From positions 434,001-498,000 of the forward strand of contig CP130629.1 in assembly GCA_030644725.1 (NCBI GenBank): a stretch of 64,000 nucleotides of DNA, given 5' to 3'. This document shows positions 53,810 through 63,080 of this stretch, piece by piece (position 1 is the first letter of the stretch; every line of letters begins with the position of its first letter). The stretch comes from Candidatus Electrothrix communis. Lineage in GTDB: Bacteria; Desulfobacterota; Desulfobulbia; Desulfobulbales; Desulfobulbaceae. The position numbers and the translations under genes were made by a program. The notes beneath the pieces are model-generated. The model searched no databases. It saw nothing but the letters and a program-made list of their open reading frames with translations, and was not told where the DNA came from.

Positions 53810-55864
53810 ATGAAAACCGAAAAGGCCTGTATTCTCCTCATTGATGATGATCCTCTGATTGTAGCTATTTTGCGATATATTCTGGAACATGAACAGTATA
53901 AGGTTTTGGACGCGCAAAACGGTCGAGATGGGTTGCAACTTGCGGAAGATGAACAACCTGATCTTGTCCTGCTTGATATTAATCTCCCTGATATTAATGG
54001 ATTTTTGGTATGTAAGCAGCTGAAACAGCATGGAGAGACCAGCGGGATACCGATTATTTTCCTGACCGCAACAGGGGTAGAAGGAAACGAGTATCGAGGC
54101 TTTGAAGAAGGAGCGGTCGATTTTTTACGTAAGCCGGTGAATAAGGCCCAGCTTTGTGCTCGGGTCAATAATGCGCTGGATATGCAAACTGCTCGGCAGA
54201 AGCTGGAACAACAAACTCTGGACCTGGAGCATGCAAACAGGCTCTTAAAGGAATCCCTTGCTGCCCAACAGAGAACGAGTCGCAACCTGCAGCAGCGGGA
54301 CCATATTTTGAGTTCTGTGAATTATGTGGCAAAATCTTTTCTAAAAACAGATAATTGGGAAGAGATTATAAAAGATGTGCTGAAGTATCTGGGTGAGAAT
54401 GTCGACAGTGAGCATGTTTACTTGAAGACCTTTGAATCCCAGATCGCTCAGCGACGCCATTACACCTGGTATAAAACCAATAACACCATTACTTGCTCAA
54501 GTATTGATTTACTGGCAATGTGGAAGCCGCCGATCGAATTGCTGTCTGACAATGCGATAACAGGGCCGAACTCTAATATTCCCTCTTCCCTTTGGGGGGA
54601 GTTTGAAAATAATAACATTCGTACCTATCTTATCCTGCCTATTTACGTCTATAAGCAGCTCTGGGGATGTATCGGATTCGATTGCAGTCTTTCAGGGCGA
54701 TCTTGGGATGAACCACTTGTTGAGGCGATGAAGACCTCTTCCGACATCATAGGGACTGCTATCCAGAGAACCTTTGAGTCCAGAGAGCGCACTCGGTTGG
54801 CAGCGGCAATCAATGAGTTTGCTGACTGTGTGCTTATGACAGATAAGGTCGGAACCATATTTTATGCCAATCCCGCCAGTACACAGGTCACTGGATATCT
54901 GCCGGAAGAGTTGGTCGGGCTGAAGTTGAGTCAGGTCCAGCGTGATGAACAGAATCGGTTTACCTGCCGTGAGGTGTTGAGCTCAGCAGCAGAAGGGGCG
55001 CAATGGCATGGAGAGATCAAAAATCGCCATAAGAATGGAACATTTTACGATGAGTCCATTGCCATTATTCCGGTAAAAGGACAGGCTGACAGGGTGAACA
55101 GCTTTTGTGTTATTAAGCGTGATCAGACGGAGAAAAAACGACTTGAATCTATTGGTGAAGCCGCGAATCTCATGGATAATGTAGGGTTTGTTTTTTCCGG
55201 GATCAGGCATGAACTGGGGAACCCGCTCAATTCGTTAAAGATGGCGATCAGTGTCCTGCTCAGGCAACTGGATGATCTTCCTCATGGTAAAATTAAGGAA
55301 TTTCTTGATCGTTCTATGGGAGAAATTAAACGGATGGAGTATTTACTCTATTCGTTGAAAAATTTTAATGTTTTGGAAGAGCAAGAGCTTGCTTTGACTG
55401 ATCTTGCCGTTTTTTTGGAGAATTTCAAGAGAGTTCATGAGAAGGATCTGTCGGGAAATGGTGTGAAAATGGAGGCGCATATAGAGGCGACTGCCAGCAG
55501 TTTGGTTGATGAACGGGCCTTGCATCAGGTTTTTCTGAACCTGCTGACGAATTCAGTGAATGCCCTTCAAAAGACTGTAACACCAGTTATCTCTATTTGT
55601 CTTCTGCGAAAGGATAGTCATTTTGCCCAGATAATTTTCCAGGATAACGGTTGCGGAGTTCCTGATCAGGTCAGAAAACAGCTTTTTAAACCTTTTTTTA
55701 CCACCAGGGCTAAAGGAACAGGCTTGGGGCTGACCATTGTAAAAAAAATGCTTACTTCTATGAACTGTACCGTGAGTATCGAAGGAAGGAAAACAGGGAA
55801 GGGGACCAGTATCATTATCACCTTACCAACTCAAGAAAGCATCATCCGAGGAGTCGAAGGGTAA
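53810..55864 (+). CDS. Receiver-GAF-PAS histidine kinase
   Basis: The 684-residue soluble kinase has an N-terminal receiver (5-120; Asp56 in LVLLDINLPD), a coiled coil (about 125-165), a GAF-like domain (about 175-325), a PAS domain (about 330-440), a HisKA-type helix with His467 (FSGIRHELGNPLNSL), and an HATPase domain (N-box LNLLTNSVNAL, DNGCGVP, GTGLGLTIV). It is divergent from two DUF4388 response regulators that it may phosphorylate. Confidence 0.9.
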   Translation: MKTEKACILLIDDDPLIVAILRYILEHEQYKVLDAQNGRDGLQLAEDEQPDLVLLDINLPDINGFLVCKQLKQHGETSGIPIIFLTATGVEGNEYRGFEEGAVDFLRKPVNKAQLCARVNNALDMQTARQKLEQQTLDLEHANRLLKESLAAQQRTSRNLQQRDHILSSVNYVAKSFLKTDNWEEIIKDVLKYLGENVDSEHVYLKTFESQIAQRRHYTWYKTNNTITCSSIDLLAMWKPPIELLSDNAITGPNSNIPSSLWGEFENNNIRTYLILPIYVYKQLWGCIGFDCSLSGRSWDEPLVEAMKTSSDIIGTAIQRTFESRERTRLAAAINEFADCVLMTDKVGTIFYANPASTQVTGYLPEELVGLKLSQVQRDEQNRFTCREVLSSAAEGAQWHGEIKNRHKNGTFYDESIAIIPVKGQADRVNSFCVIKRDQTEKKRLESIGEAANLMDNVGFVFSGIRHELGNPLNSLKMAISVLLRQLDDLPHGKIKEFLDRSMGEIKRMEYLLYSLKNFNVLEEQELALTDLAVFLENFKRVHEKDLSGNGVKMEAHIEATASSLVDERALHQVFLNLLTNSVNALQKTVTPVISICLLRKDSHFAQIIFQDNGCGVPDQVRKQLFKPFFTTRAKGTGLGLTIVKKMLTSMNCTVSIEGRKTGKGTSIIITLPTQESIIRGVEG

Positions 55865-55942
55865 AAATAAACCAGGATGGTTTTTTTGTTGGGAAAAGGG
55901 CATGGTTTCTTTTATGTTTCGTAAACTGCGATACAGGTGTAG

Positions 55943-55964
55943 GGTCAGGCCCCCGTGCCTGACC
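55943..55964. repeat. GGTCAGGC palindromic repeat
   Basis: GGTCAGGC (55943-55950) and GCCTGACC (55957-55964) make an 8-bp stem with a 6-base loop, followed by a C/G-rich stretch (CACCCTCCGGGC, GGGGGGTACCC, GCCCCCCGGC). It resembles the other GC-rich intergenic repeats and lacks a T-run. Confidence 0.55.
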
Positions 55965-56059
55965 TGAACCGTCACCCTCCGGGCAAACCCAGGGGGGTAC
56001 CCTTACAGCCCCCCGGCATAAAAAATGCGAAGAGATTAAACTTTAACGTGATTTAAGAC

Positions 56060-56791
56060 ATGTTTTTTGAAGCCAGCTCAACCGGTTATGAACGTCTTCA
56101 TACGATTGTGATTTCACTTGGGATGGAAATCTCTGATTCTATTCTTGCTGCTTTGCGTCATGAAGTTAAAGCTTGTCGTCAGGAACAGGCGGAACAGCTG
56201 GCAGTCGTTGGCCCGGTCCTCTTGGGGATTGATGCGGTGGCTAGGCATATTGATGAGGTCGGCGTACTCACCGATGTCCGGGCATTCAGCCTTCTCAATG
56301 AGCTTGTTGAGGCTTATCGGCAGATGACTGTGGAGCAATCTACTGTAGAGCAACAAGAGCGACAGAAAGCTTGGTCCATCGCATCGGAAGCCTTGAGTAA
56401 GGTGCTTGCTTGGCAGCATAGCTGTCTTTTGGAGGGCCTGAAAAAGGTGCCAAATGCAGTTGTAAACACAGAAGCTGTTTCCCCGGTAAAAGAAGAAGTT
56501 CCAGCCGTTGATATGCAGCAAGATATGCAAGGCCTGCTTGGTGTAATGCGGCAAGAAATTGCAGCAACTGGTATGATGGCTATCCGGGAATCAGCCGCAT
56601 TGCTGGAGCTTGTTCATGTGCAGAAAGAGGGAGCAGGTTCTGGAGCTGCTGATGCAGAGGAAATTTCAGAGGAACCCGGAGTGGGAGAAAGCGAAAAATT
56701 CAGCTCTGTAGTTCGGGAAAATATTTCTTCCTTGCAGCAGGTTCTTCATCAGGAGGTGGGGCGGTTGCGCCATGAATTTGTCCGAGATTGA
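56060..56791 (+). CDS. Helical protein of unknown function
   Basis: The 243-residue product is predicted to be mostly alpha-helical with no membrane span: an N-terminal helical domain (1-130), an acidic and Ala/Gly-rich linker (about 190-215), and a final helix. Two segments (around residues 20-40 and 155-175) look related (ALRHEVKAC, VMRQEIAAT), hinting at a repeat. I recognise no family. It lies between the kinase and rlmKL. Confidence 0.6.
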   Translation: MFFEASSTGYERLHTIVISLGMEISDSILAALRHEVKACRQEQAEQLAVVGPVLLGIDAVARHIDEVGVLTDVRAFSLLNELVEAYRQMTVEQSTVEQQERQKAWSIASEALSKVLAWQHSCLLEGLKKVPNAVVNTEAVSPVKEEVPAVDMQQDMQGLLGVMRQEIAATGMMAIRESAALLELVHVQKEGAGSGAADAEEISEEPGVGESEKFSSVVRENISSLQQVLHQEVGRLRHEFVRD

Positions 56792-56921
56792 TTTCCCCTC
56801 TCCCTTTTTACCTGCTTTTTCTTGATTATATTAAAAATATTTTATTCTTACAAAACATCCGGCACCCAGTTTCCTGTAATGGTGGTCGGTTTATTCTCTA
56901 CGAGGTTTTTATACTAATTTT

Positions 56922-59174
56922 ATGCATGCTCATGGAATCACCGGTCGCTCAGTTCGATCAAAAAGAAGGCGAAACACAAAAGAGCCGTATTGCTTTGTTG
57001 CCACCTGCGCCGCAGGACTTGAAAATTTAGTCCAGGAAGAAATCTCTTCGTTGGGTGGTATTGAGCCGGTAACAGCACCAGGTGCGGTTACATGGCAGGC
57101 GAGTTCTTTGAAAACCGCCTACCTTGCCTGCCTCTGGTCAAGGTTCAGTTCGCGCATTTTGCTGCGTTTGACCCAGTTCGAAGCACCTACACCGGACGAA
57201 CTCTATGAAGAGGCCAGTAAAATTGATTGGAGCAGGCATTTTAACGGCGATACCAGTTTTGCTATCTCTACCACTCTGGTCAAATCTTCGCCCGAGCTGA
57301 ACCATAGTCACTACGCCTCGTTGAGAATTAAAGACGCTGTTGTGGATCAATTTCGCAAGCGGACAGGAGAACGGCCGGATGTGGATGTTCGTACACCCGG
57401 TATTCGGCTTAATCTGCATGTGGAAGGCATAACCGCAACGTTGTCTCTGGACCTGTCTGGGGAGAGTCTCCATCGACGGGGATACCGAACCGGAGTCGGT
57501 GAAGCGCCTCTGAAAGAAACGCTGGCAGCAGCCATTGCGCATCTTTCTGGAGTTCGGGTTGGCATGCCCCCAGAGACCTGTTTGCTGGATCCCATGTGCG
57601 GTTCTGCCACTCTGCTTATCGAGGCAGCCCTGATTGTTGGAGATTCGGCTCCGGGTTTGTTGCGGGATACTTTCGGTTTTCAGCATTGGTTGGGGCATAA
57701 TGAAAAAATGTGGGAAGCCTTGGTTGAAGCGGCGGTGCAGCGAGAAGATCAACATGCTGACACTCCTTGGCCGATGATTATCGGCTATGACGCTGATCCG
57801 CACGTTGTCGCTGTTGCCCGTAAAAATATCACCAATGCCGGACTGGGAGATCGTATTACGATTAAGCAGCGGCAGCTTGCCCGCTTACATCCCCCGACCG
57901 CCGAGGGTATACTGCTGACCAACCCTCCTTACGGCGAACGTCTGTCAGAGAAAGAGGCGGTTAAATATCTGTACCGTGCTTTGGGACGCCTTTATCGGCA
58001 GAATTTTTCTGGGTGGCAGCTGGGCTTTTTTACTTCTAATCCTGATTTTGCCGATATGCTCGGGGTGAGCTGGCAGGAACGTCACCGACTGTATAACGGT
58101 CCCCTAAAATGTCGTTTACTGACAGCTGCTTCTCCTGGCCCTTTTGAGGAGTCTGATGAGGGGATGCGGCGGTCTCTTCAGGATGCTCTTCAGGAAAGCG
58201 ACCCGGCCTTGCCTGCGCAAGACTTTGCCAATCGACTGCGCAAGAATTGTCAGCGCCTTTTCCCTTGGGCAGAAGCACATAATATTACCTGCTTCCGTAT
58301 TTATGACGCTGATATTCCGGAGTATAATGTGGCGATTGATGTGTATGAACAGTGGGTCCATGTTCAGGAATACGAGCCGCCAGCAACGGTGCCTTCGGAA
58401 AAAGCAGAAGAGCGATTTAATCAGGCCTTACAGGTTATTCGTCAGCTGCTTGATGTGCCGCATTCCCAACTTTTTGTGAAGAAAAGGCGGAAGCAGCGAG
58501 GAAACGAGCAGTATCAGAAGCGTCCTGACACAGCAGGTAAAGCGAAGGCGGGGAAGCTGTACGAGGTGCGTGAAGGAGGTAGTCGTTTTCTGGTGAATTT
58601 TACCGATTATCTGGATACCGGGTTGTTTCTTGATCACCGTAAAACCAGGGCGTTGCTGGCCGAGCTTGCTGACGGCAAGACCTTTCTTAATCTGTTTGCC
58701 TATACCGGCTCGGCAACGGTCTATGCGGCCAAGGGCGGTGCTGTTTCCACCCAGACCGTGGATCTTTCGGAAAAGTATCTTGTTCGAGCTCAGGCCAATC
58801 TTTCGCTGAACGGATTCGGCGGAGCCTTGCATCAATTCAGCGAGGCTGACTGCCTGCAATGGCTCAGATCTTGTCGGGATCAATACGGGGTGATTTTTGT
58901 TGATCCGCCGACCTTCTCCAATTCCCGACATAAGAACATTGTTTTTGATGTGCAGAAGGATCATCCGGAACTGCTGCGGCTTGCCATGAATCTTTTGACG
59001 TGGGATGGTGCGCTGGTCTTCTCGACAAATTATAGGAAATTTCAGCTGGATGCTGAGCTGGAGGAGGAGTTCGTTGTCAAGGAGATAACAGCTCAGACCC
59101 TGCCTGAAGATTTTCAGGAAAAGGGGAAAATTCATCGCTGCTGGCGGTTCAGGCATCATAGCGACGAGGAATAA
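56922..59174 (+). CDS. rlmKL: Bifunctional 23S rRNA methyltransferase RlmKL
   Basis: This fusion makes m2G2445 (RlmL half) and m7G2069 (RlmK half) in 23S rRNA. The 750-residue product has a THUMP domain (about 25-180), the first methylase with LLDPMCGSATLLIEAAL (about 222-238) and TNPPYGERL (about 334), and the second with LNLFAYTGSATVYAA and FVDPPTFSNS. Both halves look intact. The start is uncertain by a few codons; the first 20 residues are basic. The Nudix gene overlaps its stop by 1 base. Confidence 0.95.
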   Translation: MHAHGITGRSVRSKRRRNTKEPYCFVATCAAGLENLVQEEISSLGGIEPVTAPGAVTWQASSLKTAYLACLWSRFSSRILLRLTQFEAPTPDELYEEASKIDWSRHFNGDTSFAISTTLVKSSPELNHSHYASLRIKDAVVDQFRKRTGERPDVDVRTPGIRLNLHVEGITATLSLDLSGESLHRRGYRTGVGEAPLKETLAAAIAHLSGVRVGMPPETCLLDPMCGSATLLIEAALIVGDSAPGLLRDTFGFQHWLGHNEKMWEALVEAAVQREDQHADTPWPMIIGYDADPHVVAVARKNITNAGLGDRITIKQRQLARLHPPTAEGILLTNPPYGERLSEKEAVKYLYRALGRLYRQNFSGWQLGFFTSNPDFADMLGVSWQERHRLYNGPLKCRLLTAASPGPFEESDEGMRRSLQDALQESDPALPAQDFANRLRKNCQRLFPWAEAHNITCFRIYDADIPEYNVAIDVYEQWVHVQEYEPPATVPSEKAEERFNQALQVIRQLLDVPHSQLFVKKRRKQRGNEQYQKRPDTAGKAKAGKLYEVREGGSRFLVNFTDYLDTGLFLDHRKTRALLAELADGKTFLNLFAYTGSATVYAAKGGAVSTQTVDLSEKYLVRAQANLSLNGFGGALHQFSEADCLQWLRSCRDQYGVIFVDPPTFSNSRHKNIVFDVQKDHPELLRLAMNLLTWDGALVFSTNYRKFQLDAELEEEFVVKEITAQTLPEDFQEKGKIHRCWRFRHHSDEE

Positions 59175-59710
59175 TGTATACTCCGGGGGAGGAAATCGTC
59201 CAGATTGTGGATGAACACAACAGGGAGCTGGGCGAGCTGCCCCGTCGTTTGATGCGTGAGCAACGTCTTATTCATCGGGCCAGTTATATCCTGGTCTTTA
59301 ATGCCGTTGGAGAACTCTTTATCCAGAAGCGTACCACGACCAAGGATGTCTACCCCGGTTACTGGGATGTGGCAGCGGGCGGGGTTGTCCAGGCCGGGGA
59401 AACCTATGAACAATCAGCAGAACGGGAGTTGGCTGAGGAGTTAGGGGTGGGGCCGGTCAAGCTGAACGTTCTCTTTGATCAGTATTATGAGGATCAGGAA
59501 AATCGAGTTTGGGGCCGCATTTTTACCTGCGTTCATGAGGGGCCGTTCATCCTGCAACCGGAAGAGGTGGAAGAGGGACGTTTTATTCTCCCAAGCAATG
59601 CCCTTGATGACAGCAAATTAGAACCCTTTACACCGGACGGAATACTTGTATTGGAGAAACTTCTGGCCCGGAAGGAAGAAATTTCTGCGGTAGCGGAGCA
59701 GGTCTGTTGA
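59174..59710 (+). CDS. Nudix hydrolase (YfcD-like)
   Basis: The 178-residue product has a full Nudix box, GGVVQAGETYEQSAERELAEELGV, preceded by GYWDVAAGG. The N-terminal VDEHNRELGELPRRLMREQ and the overall layout resemble YfcD and isopentenyl-diphosphate isomerase-like Nudix proteins. The substrate is unknown. Its ATG overlaps the rlmKL stop (TAATG), so it is translationally coupled. Confidence 0.88.
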   Translation: MYTPGEEIVQIVDEHNRELGELPRRLMREQRLIHRASYILVFNAVGELFIQKRTTTKDVYPGYWDVAAGGVVQAGETYEQSAERELAEELGVGPVKLNVLFDQYYEDQENRVWGRIFTCVHEGPFILQPEEVEEGRFILPSNALDDSKLEPFTPDGILVLEKLLARKEEISAVAEQVC

Positions 59711-59816
59711 ACCTCTTTTCTCTTTGCTGACATTCCGGTGGACACAGGGCGGAGAATACTTGTATTATTTGTAGTATAAAGAAAGGAGGGTAAACGAAAA
59801 AATAACGAGGTGATAC

Positions 59817-60722
59817 ATGGGGAGAAAAATAAGCATTCCGTTAAAGTTTCTTGCTGTTTTTACTCTGACGATGCTGTTGACTGCCGGAGCCTTTATGACC
59901 ACTCTATCCTCTTTAAGGACCTACACGGCCCGACATGAGGCCGGTGCCGTGGCAGACCAAGTTCTTGCCTTCCGTGCTTGGGTCTCGCAAACCGGTATGG
60001 TGTGGGTCAGGAAATTGATCCCAGGTTATCACGACTTTCTTGCCCGGGAAAATGCTGCTGATGGAGGGGCGTTTTACGGGAAAAATCCTGCCTTGGCCAC
60101 AAGAGAGCTGTCAATGATCGCCAATAAGGAGGCGACCCGGGCTTTCTTTCGGGTAACCAGTGACGACTACCGGCATGAGGATAATATTCCAGACGAGTTT
60201 GAGGCTTCGGCTATCAAGGCCTTCAAAGAGGATAAGTTGCTTGAATTTGTTGAGCGACATGAGGACGGAACGTATCGATACGCCCGCCCCATTCTGGTAC
60301 AGCAGGAATGCCTGAAATGCCACGGTAATTCTGAGGATGCGCCGCCAGTTGTTATTGCCAAATACGGTTCTGAAAAGGCTTTTGGATATAAAGTCGGTGA
60401 GGTGCGTGGTGTTGTCAGTGTCAGTTTGCCTGCTGTCGGGGTCCGTGAGGTTCTCAAGTCGTTGATCAATCCTTGGACTCTGTTCTTTGTTTTGATTATT
60501 TTTGTCATAAATCTCCTCTTTATCCACTCGGTGGTGATTCGTTTGGTCCGGCTGACCAGAAGTGCTGAGGCCATCGCAGCAGGCAAACTTGATACGGAAT
60601 TGATCTACACCAACCCCTCTGAATCCAATGATGAACTGGATCATCTCTATCATGCAACGAATCTGTTGAAGCGGAGTTTGATTATTCTCTTTAAGAGGCT
60701 TGATCAGCAGGGGAAACGCTAA
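59817..60722 (+). CDS. DUF3365 (heme-binding sensor) and HAMP protein
   Basis: The 301-residue protein has an N-terminal membrane span (about 12-32), a periplasmic DUF3365/Tll0287-like domain (about 40-210) with a c-type heme motif CLKCHG, a second span (about 220-240), and a HAMP domain (RLTRSAEAIAAGKLDTEL). It has no kinase or methyl-accepting output. The next-but-one gene is a histidine kinase, so a split sensor is plausible. GAGGTG precedes the start. Confidence 0.85.
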   Translation: MGRKISIPLKFLAVFTLTMLLTAGAFMTTLSSLRTYTARHEAGAVADQVLAFRAWVSQTGMVWVRKLIPGYHDFLARENAADGGAFYGKNPALATRELSMIANKEATRAFFRVTSDDYRHEDNIPDEFEASAIKAFKEDKLLEFVERHEDGTYRYARPILVQQECLKCHGNSEDAPPVVIAKYGSEKAFGYKVGEVRGVVSVSLPAVGVREVLKSLINPWTLFFVLIIFVINLLFIHSVVIRLVRLTRSAEAIAAGKLDTELIYTNPSESNDELDHLYHATNLLKRSLIILFKRLDQQGKR

Positions 60723-60770
60723 GGAAAAAAACTCTTATACGTCTTGCAAGAGGTTTTTGAGGAGATAGTC

Positions 60771-61211
60771 ATGCGTATCCTTGTTGCTGATAGCCAAAGA
60801 CGGCTGGTGTTCATCTGGTTCACCGGTTCAGGTTTTCTCCTTGCCTTGCTTCTGCTGCAAACATTTTTTGGACAATACGGCAGTGAAGCAAGAGAGGCTT
60901 GGGGACTGATGCTGCCAACCTTCGTACCAACGCTATTTTTGATTATCGGGACCCTGCTTGCTGATGCAACCAGCTCAGCAGATCCTGAGGCATCCGTCAC
61001 TGTTGATCGCTTTTTCTTCCGCCTTGCTGATTTTCTCTCCATTGCTTATTTGGCAACAGTTGTCTTGATCATTCTTCTCAGCCCGTTTTCCAAGCTTTCT
61101 CAGCCGGAGCTGATCAAACTTTCCAACCTCTGGCTGGCACCCTTTCAGGGGTTGGTCACTGCCGCCCTCGGGGCATTTTTTGTTTCTAAGAATAAGACAA
61201 CGGATTTTTGA
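60771..61211 (+). CDS. Small membrane protein of unknown function
   Basis: The product is about 146 residues with roughly four hydrophobic segments (about 14-32, 50-66, 85-108 and 120-138). The ATG at 60771 is preceded by GAGGAG 6 bases upstream; the frame is open from a TTG at 60744. It lies between the heme/HAMP gene and the histidine kinase, so probably belongs to that sensory operon. A CCCTGAAGGG palindrome follows at 61221. Confidence 0.7.
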   Translation: MRILVADSQRRLVFIWFTGSGFLLALLLLQTFFGQYGSEAREAWGLMLPTFVPTLFLIIGTLLADATSSADPEASVTVDRFFFRLADFLSIAYLATVVLIILLSPFSKLSQPELIKLSNLWLAPFQGLVTAALGAFFVSKNKTTDF

Positions 61212-61286
61212 CGTTTCTATCCCTGAAGGGATTCAGGCTGTCCCAATGGGTATCATCAACATCCTCATCAACCCAAGATATCCGAT

Positions 61287-63056
61287 ATGAAGTTGTCCAG
61301 ATTTTCTCTTCGTGTGTATCTGGTTCTTATGAATTCGGTACTACTCTGTCTGCTCTTTCCCTTGCTTACTATTATTTTTATTGAAAAAACAACAGAATTC
61401 CGTGATGAGCACCTACGGGAAAATATCAGCGGAATGCGGAAGGCAATGGAAAACCGCAGTGCTGCGTTGGTGCGCAGTATCGGTTTAAGTGTGGGGCAGG
61501 CAGCTGCTGGCTATGATTTTACTTTTCTCTCCGATCTGATGGCAGAGGTGGTTAGAAATGATCAGGAGATGGTTTATTGCTTGGTTATGGATGATAAAAG
61601 GCAGGTTTTGGCTCATCCTGATAAAAATAAGTTGGGTACACGTTTGGAGGATACGATGGCACGAGGAAACACAGAACAGCTGTGGCCGAGTTTTCCGAAG
61701 ACATACTCTGACAGACAGGTATTGGAGGTCTTTTTTTTGGAAGAAAAGGATGTTCTCGGGAAAACTTCGCTTTTGGAGGCGGTTCTTCCTGTGTATAACG
61801 GAGATAAACTCTGGGGCGTCTTGCGTTGCGGTTATACAATGCATTTTTTGAACCATAAAATGAATCAGGAATATCTCCGCTGGGATAAACAGATACACGC
61901 CATGAAGGTGTATTTTATCAGTATGATGGCTGTTCTTCTCTTAATATCTGTTTTTGTCGCTGTGCTCTTCACCCGGCCCCTGCTGCGTGCCCTTGATGTC
62001 CTGAGGCGAGGAGTGCATCAGGTTCGTGATGGCGATCTTGAGCATAAGATCAGGAAGGATTTGGTCTGTAATGAGTTTTCCGACCTGGCGGACTTATTTA
62101 ACGGTATGACGATCAGTCTCGGAAGCAGCCGAAAGAAGTTGGCGGACTATAATAAATCCCTTGAAAACAAGGTGGATGAGCGAACCCGTGAACTCAAGGA
62201 AGCCCAGGATATTATGATTCGGCAGGCCCATGAGGCAGGAATGGCTGAAATGGCTGTCGGGGTGCTCCATAATATCGGCAATGCCATCACCCCGGCGAAA
62301 ATCAGCGCGTCCATGCTGATTACCCGTTTGAAAAACAGCCCGTTACGGAATAATTTGGCGCGGGTTCTGCATTCGTTGCGGGATATGCTGGAGTTGTCTC
62401 AGGGCGATGTCGGCGAAGATCGGAGTCTGAGAATGCAAAAGATCCTTGAGCTTATTCCGAAATCCATTACCGAAGAGTACGGGCAAGTAGAAACCGCGTT
62501 GGAAAAAATTTGCGATAAGCATAACCATATCGAGGATATTATCCGTTTGCAAAGGCAGTATGCCCGCATTCCTCTGGGGGCTCAGCAGCATCTTGATATC
62601 AACCGGGTAGCTCGGGACGCTTTGGAAATGCTTCAGGAGTCGTTGCAACAACGGGACGTAGACGTGGAGCTGGTGTTCCAGGATGTTCCTCTGGTGCGAC
62701 TTGAGGAAGTGCATTTTTTACAGATCCTTGTCAATTTGATTAAAAATAGTTATGAGTCTTTTGATGGGGGTAATGTAAAAAATAAAAAGATAATATTGAC
62801 TTCCTTTTTAGAGGGTAACGAGTCGCATAATGTGGTACTTTCGATTAAAGATAATGGCTGTGGCTTTACGGAAAAAGAAAAGGAAAACTTTTTTCGTTTC
62901 GGCTACAGCACCAAGGCCAGAGGCTCAGGATTCGGGCTCCATTCCTGTGCCAACTATCTCATCGCCAACAACGGTTCCATTGACGCCTTCAGTGCCGGTC
63001 CCGGTATGGGCTCCGAGTTTATCTTACGCTTACCGACTGACACCTCCCTGGAATGA
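61287..63056 (+). CDS. Membrane histidine kinase with HAMP domain
   Basis: The 589-residue kinase has an N-terminal membrane span (about 8-32), a double-PAS-like periplasmic sensor domain (about 35-205), a second span (about 208-229), HAMP (about 230-285), a coiled coil, and a HNxGN-type histidine box with His328 (VLHNIGNAITPAKIS). The HATPase domain shows NLIKNSYESFDGG, DNGCGFTEKEKENFF, STKARGSGFGLHSCANYL. It is followed after 24 bases by a response regulator-PAS gene, its probable partner. Confidence 0.9.
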   Translation: MKLSRFSLRVYLVLMNSVLLCLLFPLLTIIFIEKTTEFRDEHLRENISGMRKAMENRSAALVRSIGLSVGQAAAGYDFTFLSDLMAEVVRNDQEMVYCLVMDDKRQVLAHPDKNKLGTRLEDTMARGNTEQLWPSFPKTYSDRQVLEVFFLEEKDVLGKTSLLEAVLPVYNGDKLWGVLRCGYTMHFLNHKMNQEYLRWDKQIHAMKVYFISMMAVLLLISVFVAVLFTRPLLRALDVLRRGVHQVRDGDLEHKIRKDLVCNEFSDLADLFNGMTISLGSSRKKLADYNKSLENKVDERTRELKEAQDIMIRQAHEAGMAEMAVGVLHNIGNAITPAKISASMLITRLKNSPLRNNLARVLHSLRDMLELSQGDVGEDRSLRMQKILELIPKSITEEYGQVETALEKICDKHNHIEDIIRLQRQYARIPLGAQQHLDINRVARDALEMLQESLQQRDVDVELVFQDVPLVRLEEVHFLQILVNLIKNSYESFDGGNVKNKKIILTSFLEGNESHNVVLSIKDNGCGFTEKEKENFFRFGYSTKARGSGFGLHSCANYLIANNGSIDAFSAGPGMGSEFILRLPTDTSLE

Positions 63057-63080
63057 AAAAATGTACGGAGATCTCTCAAG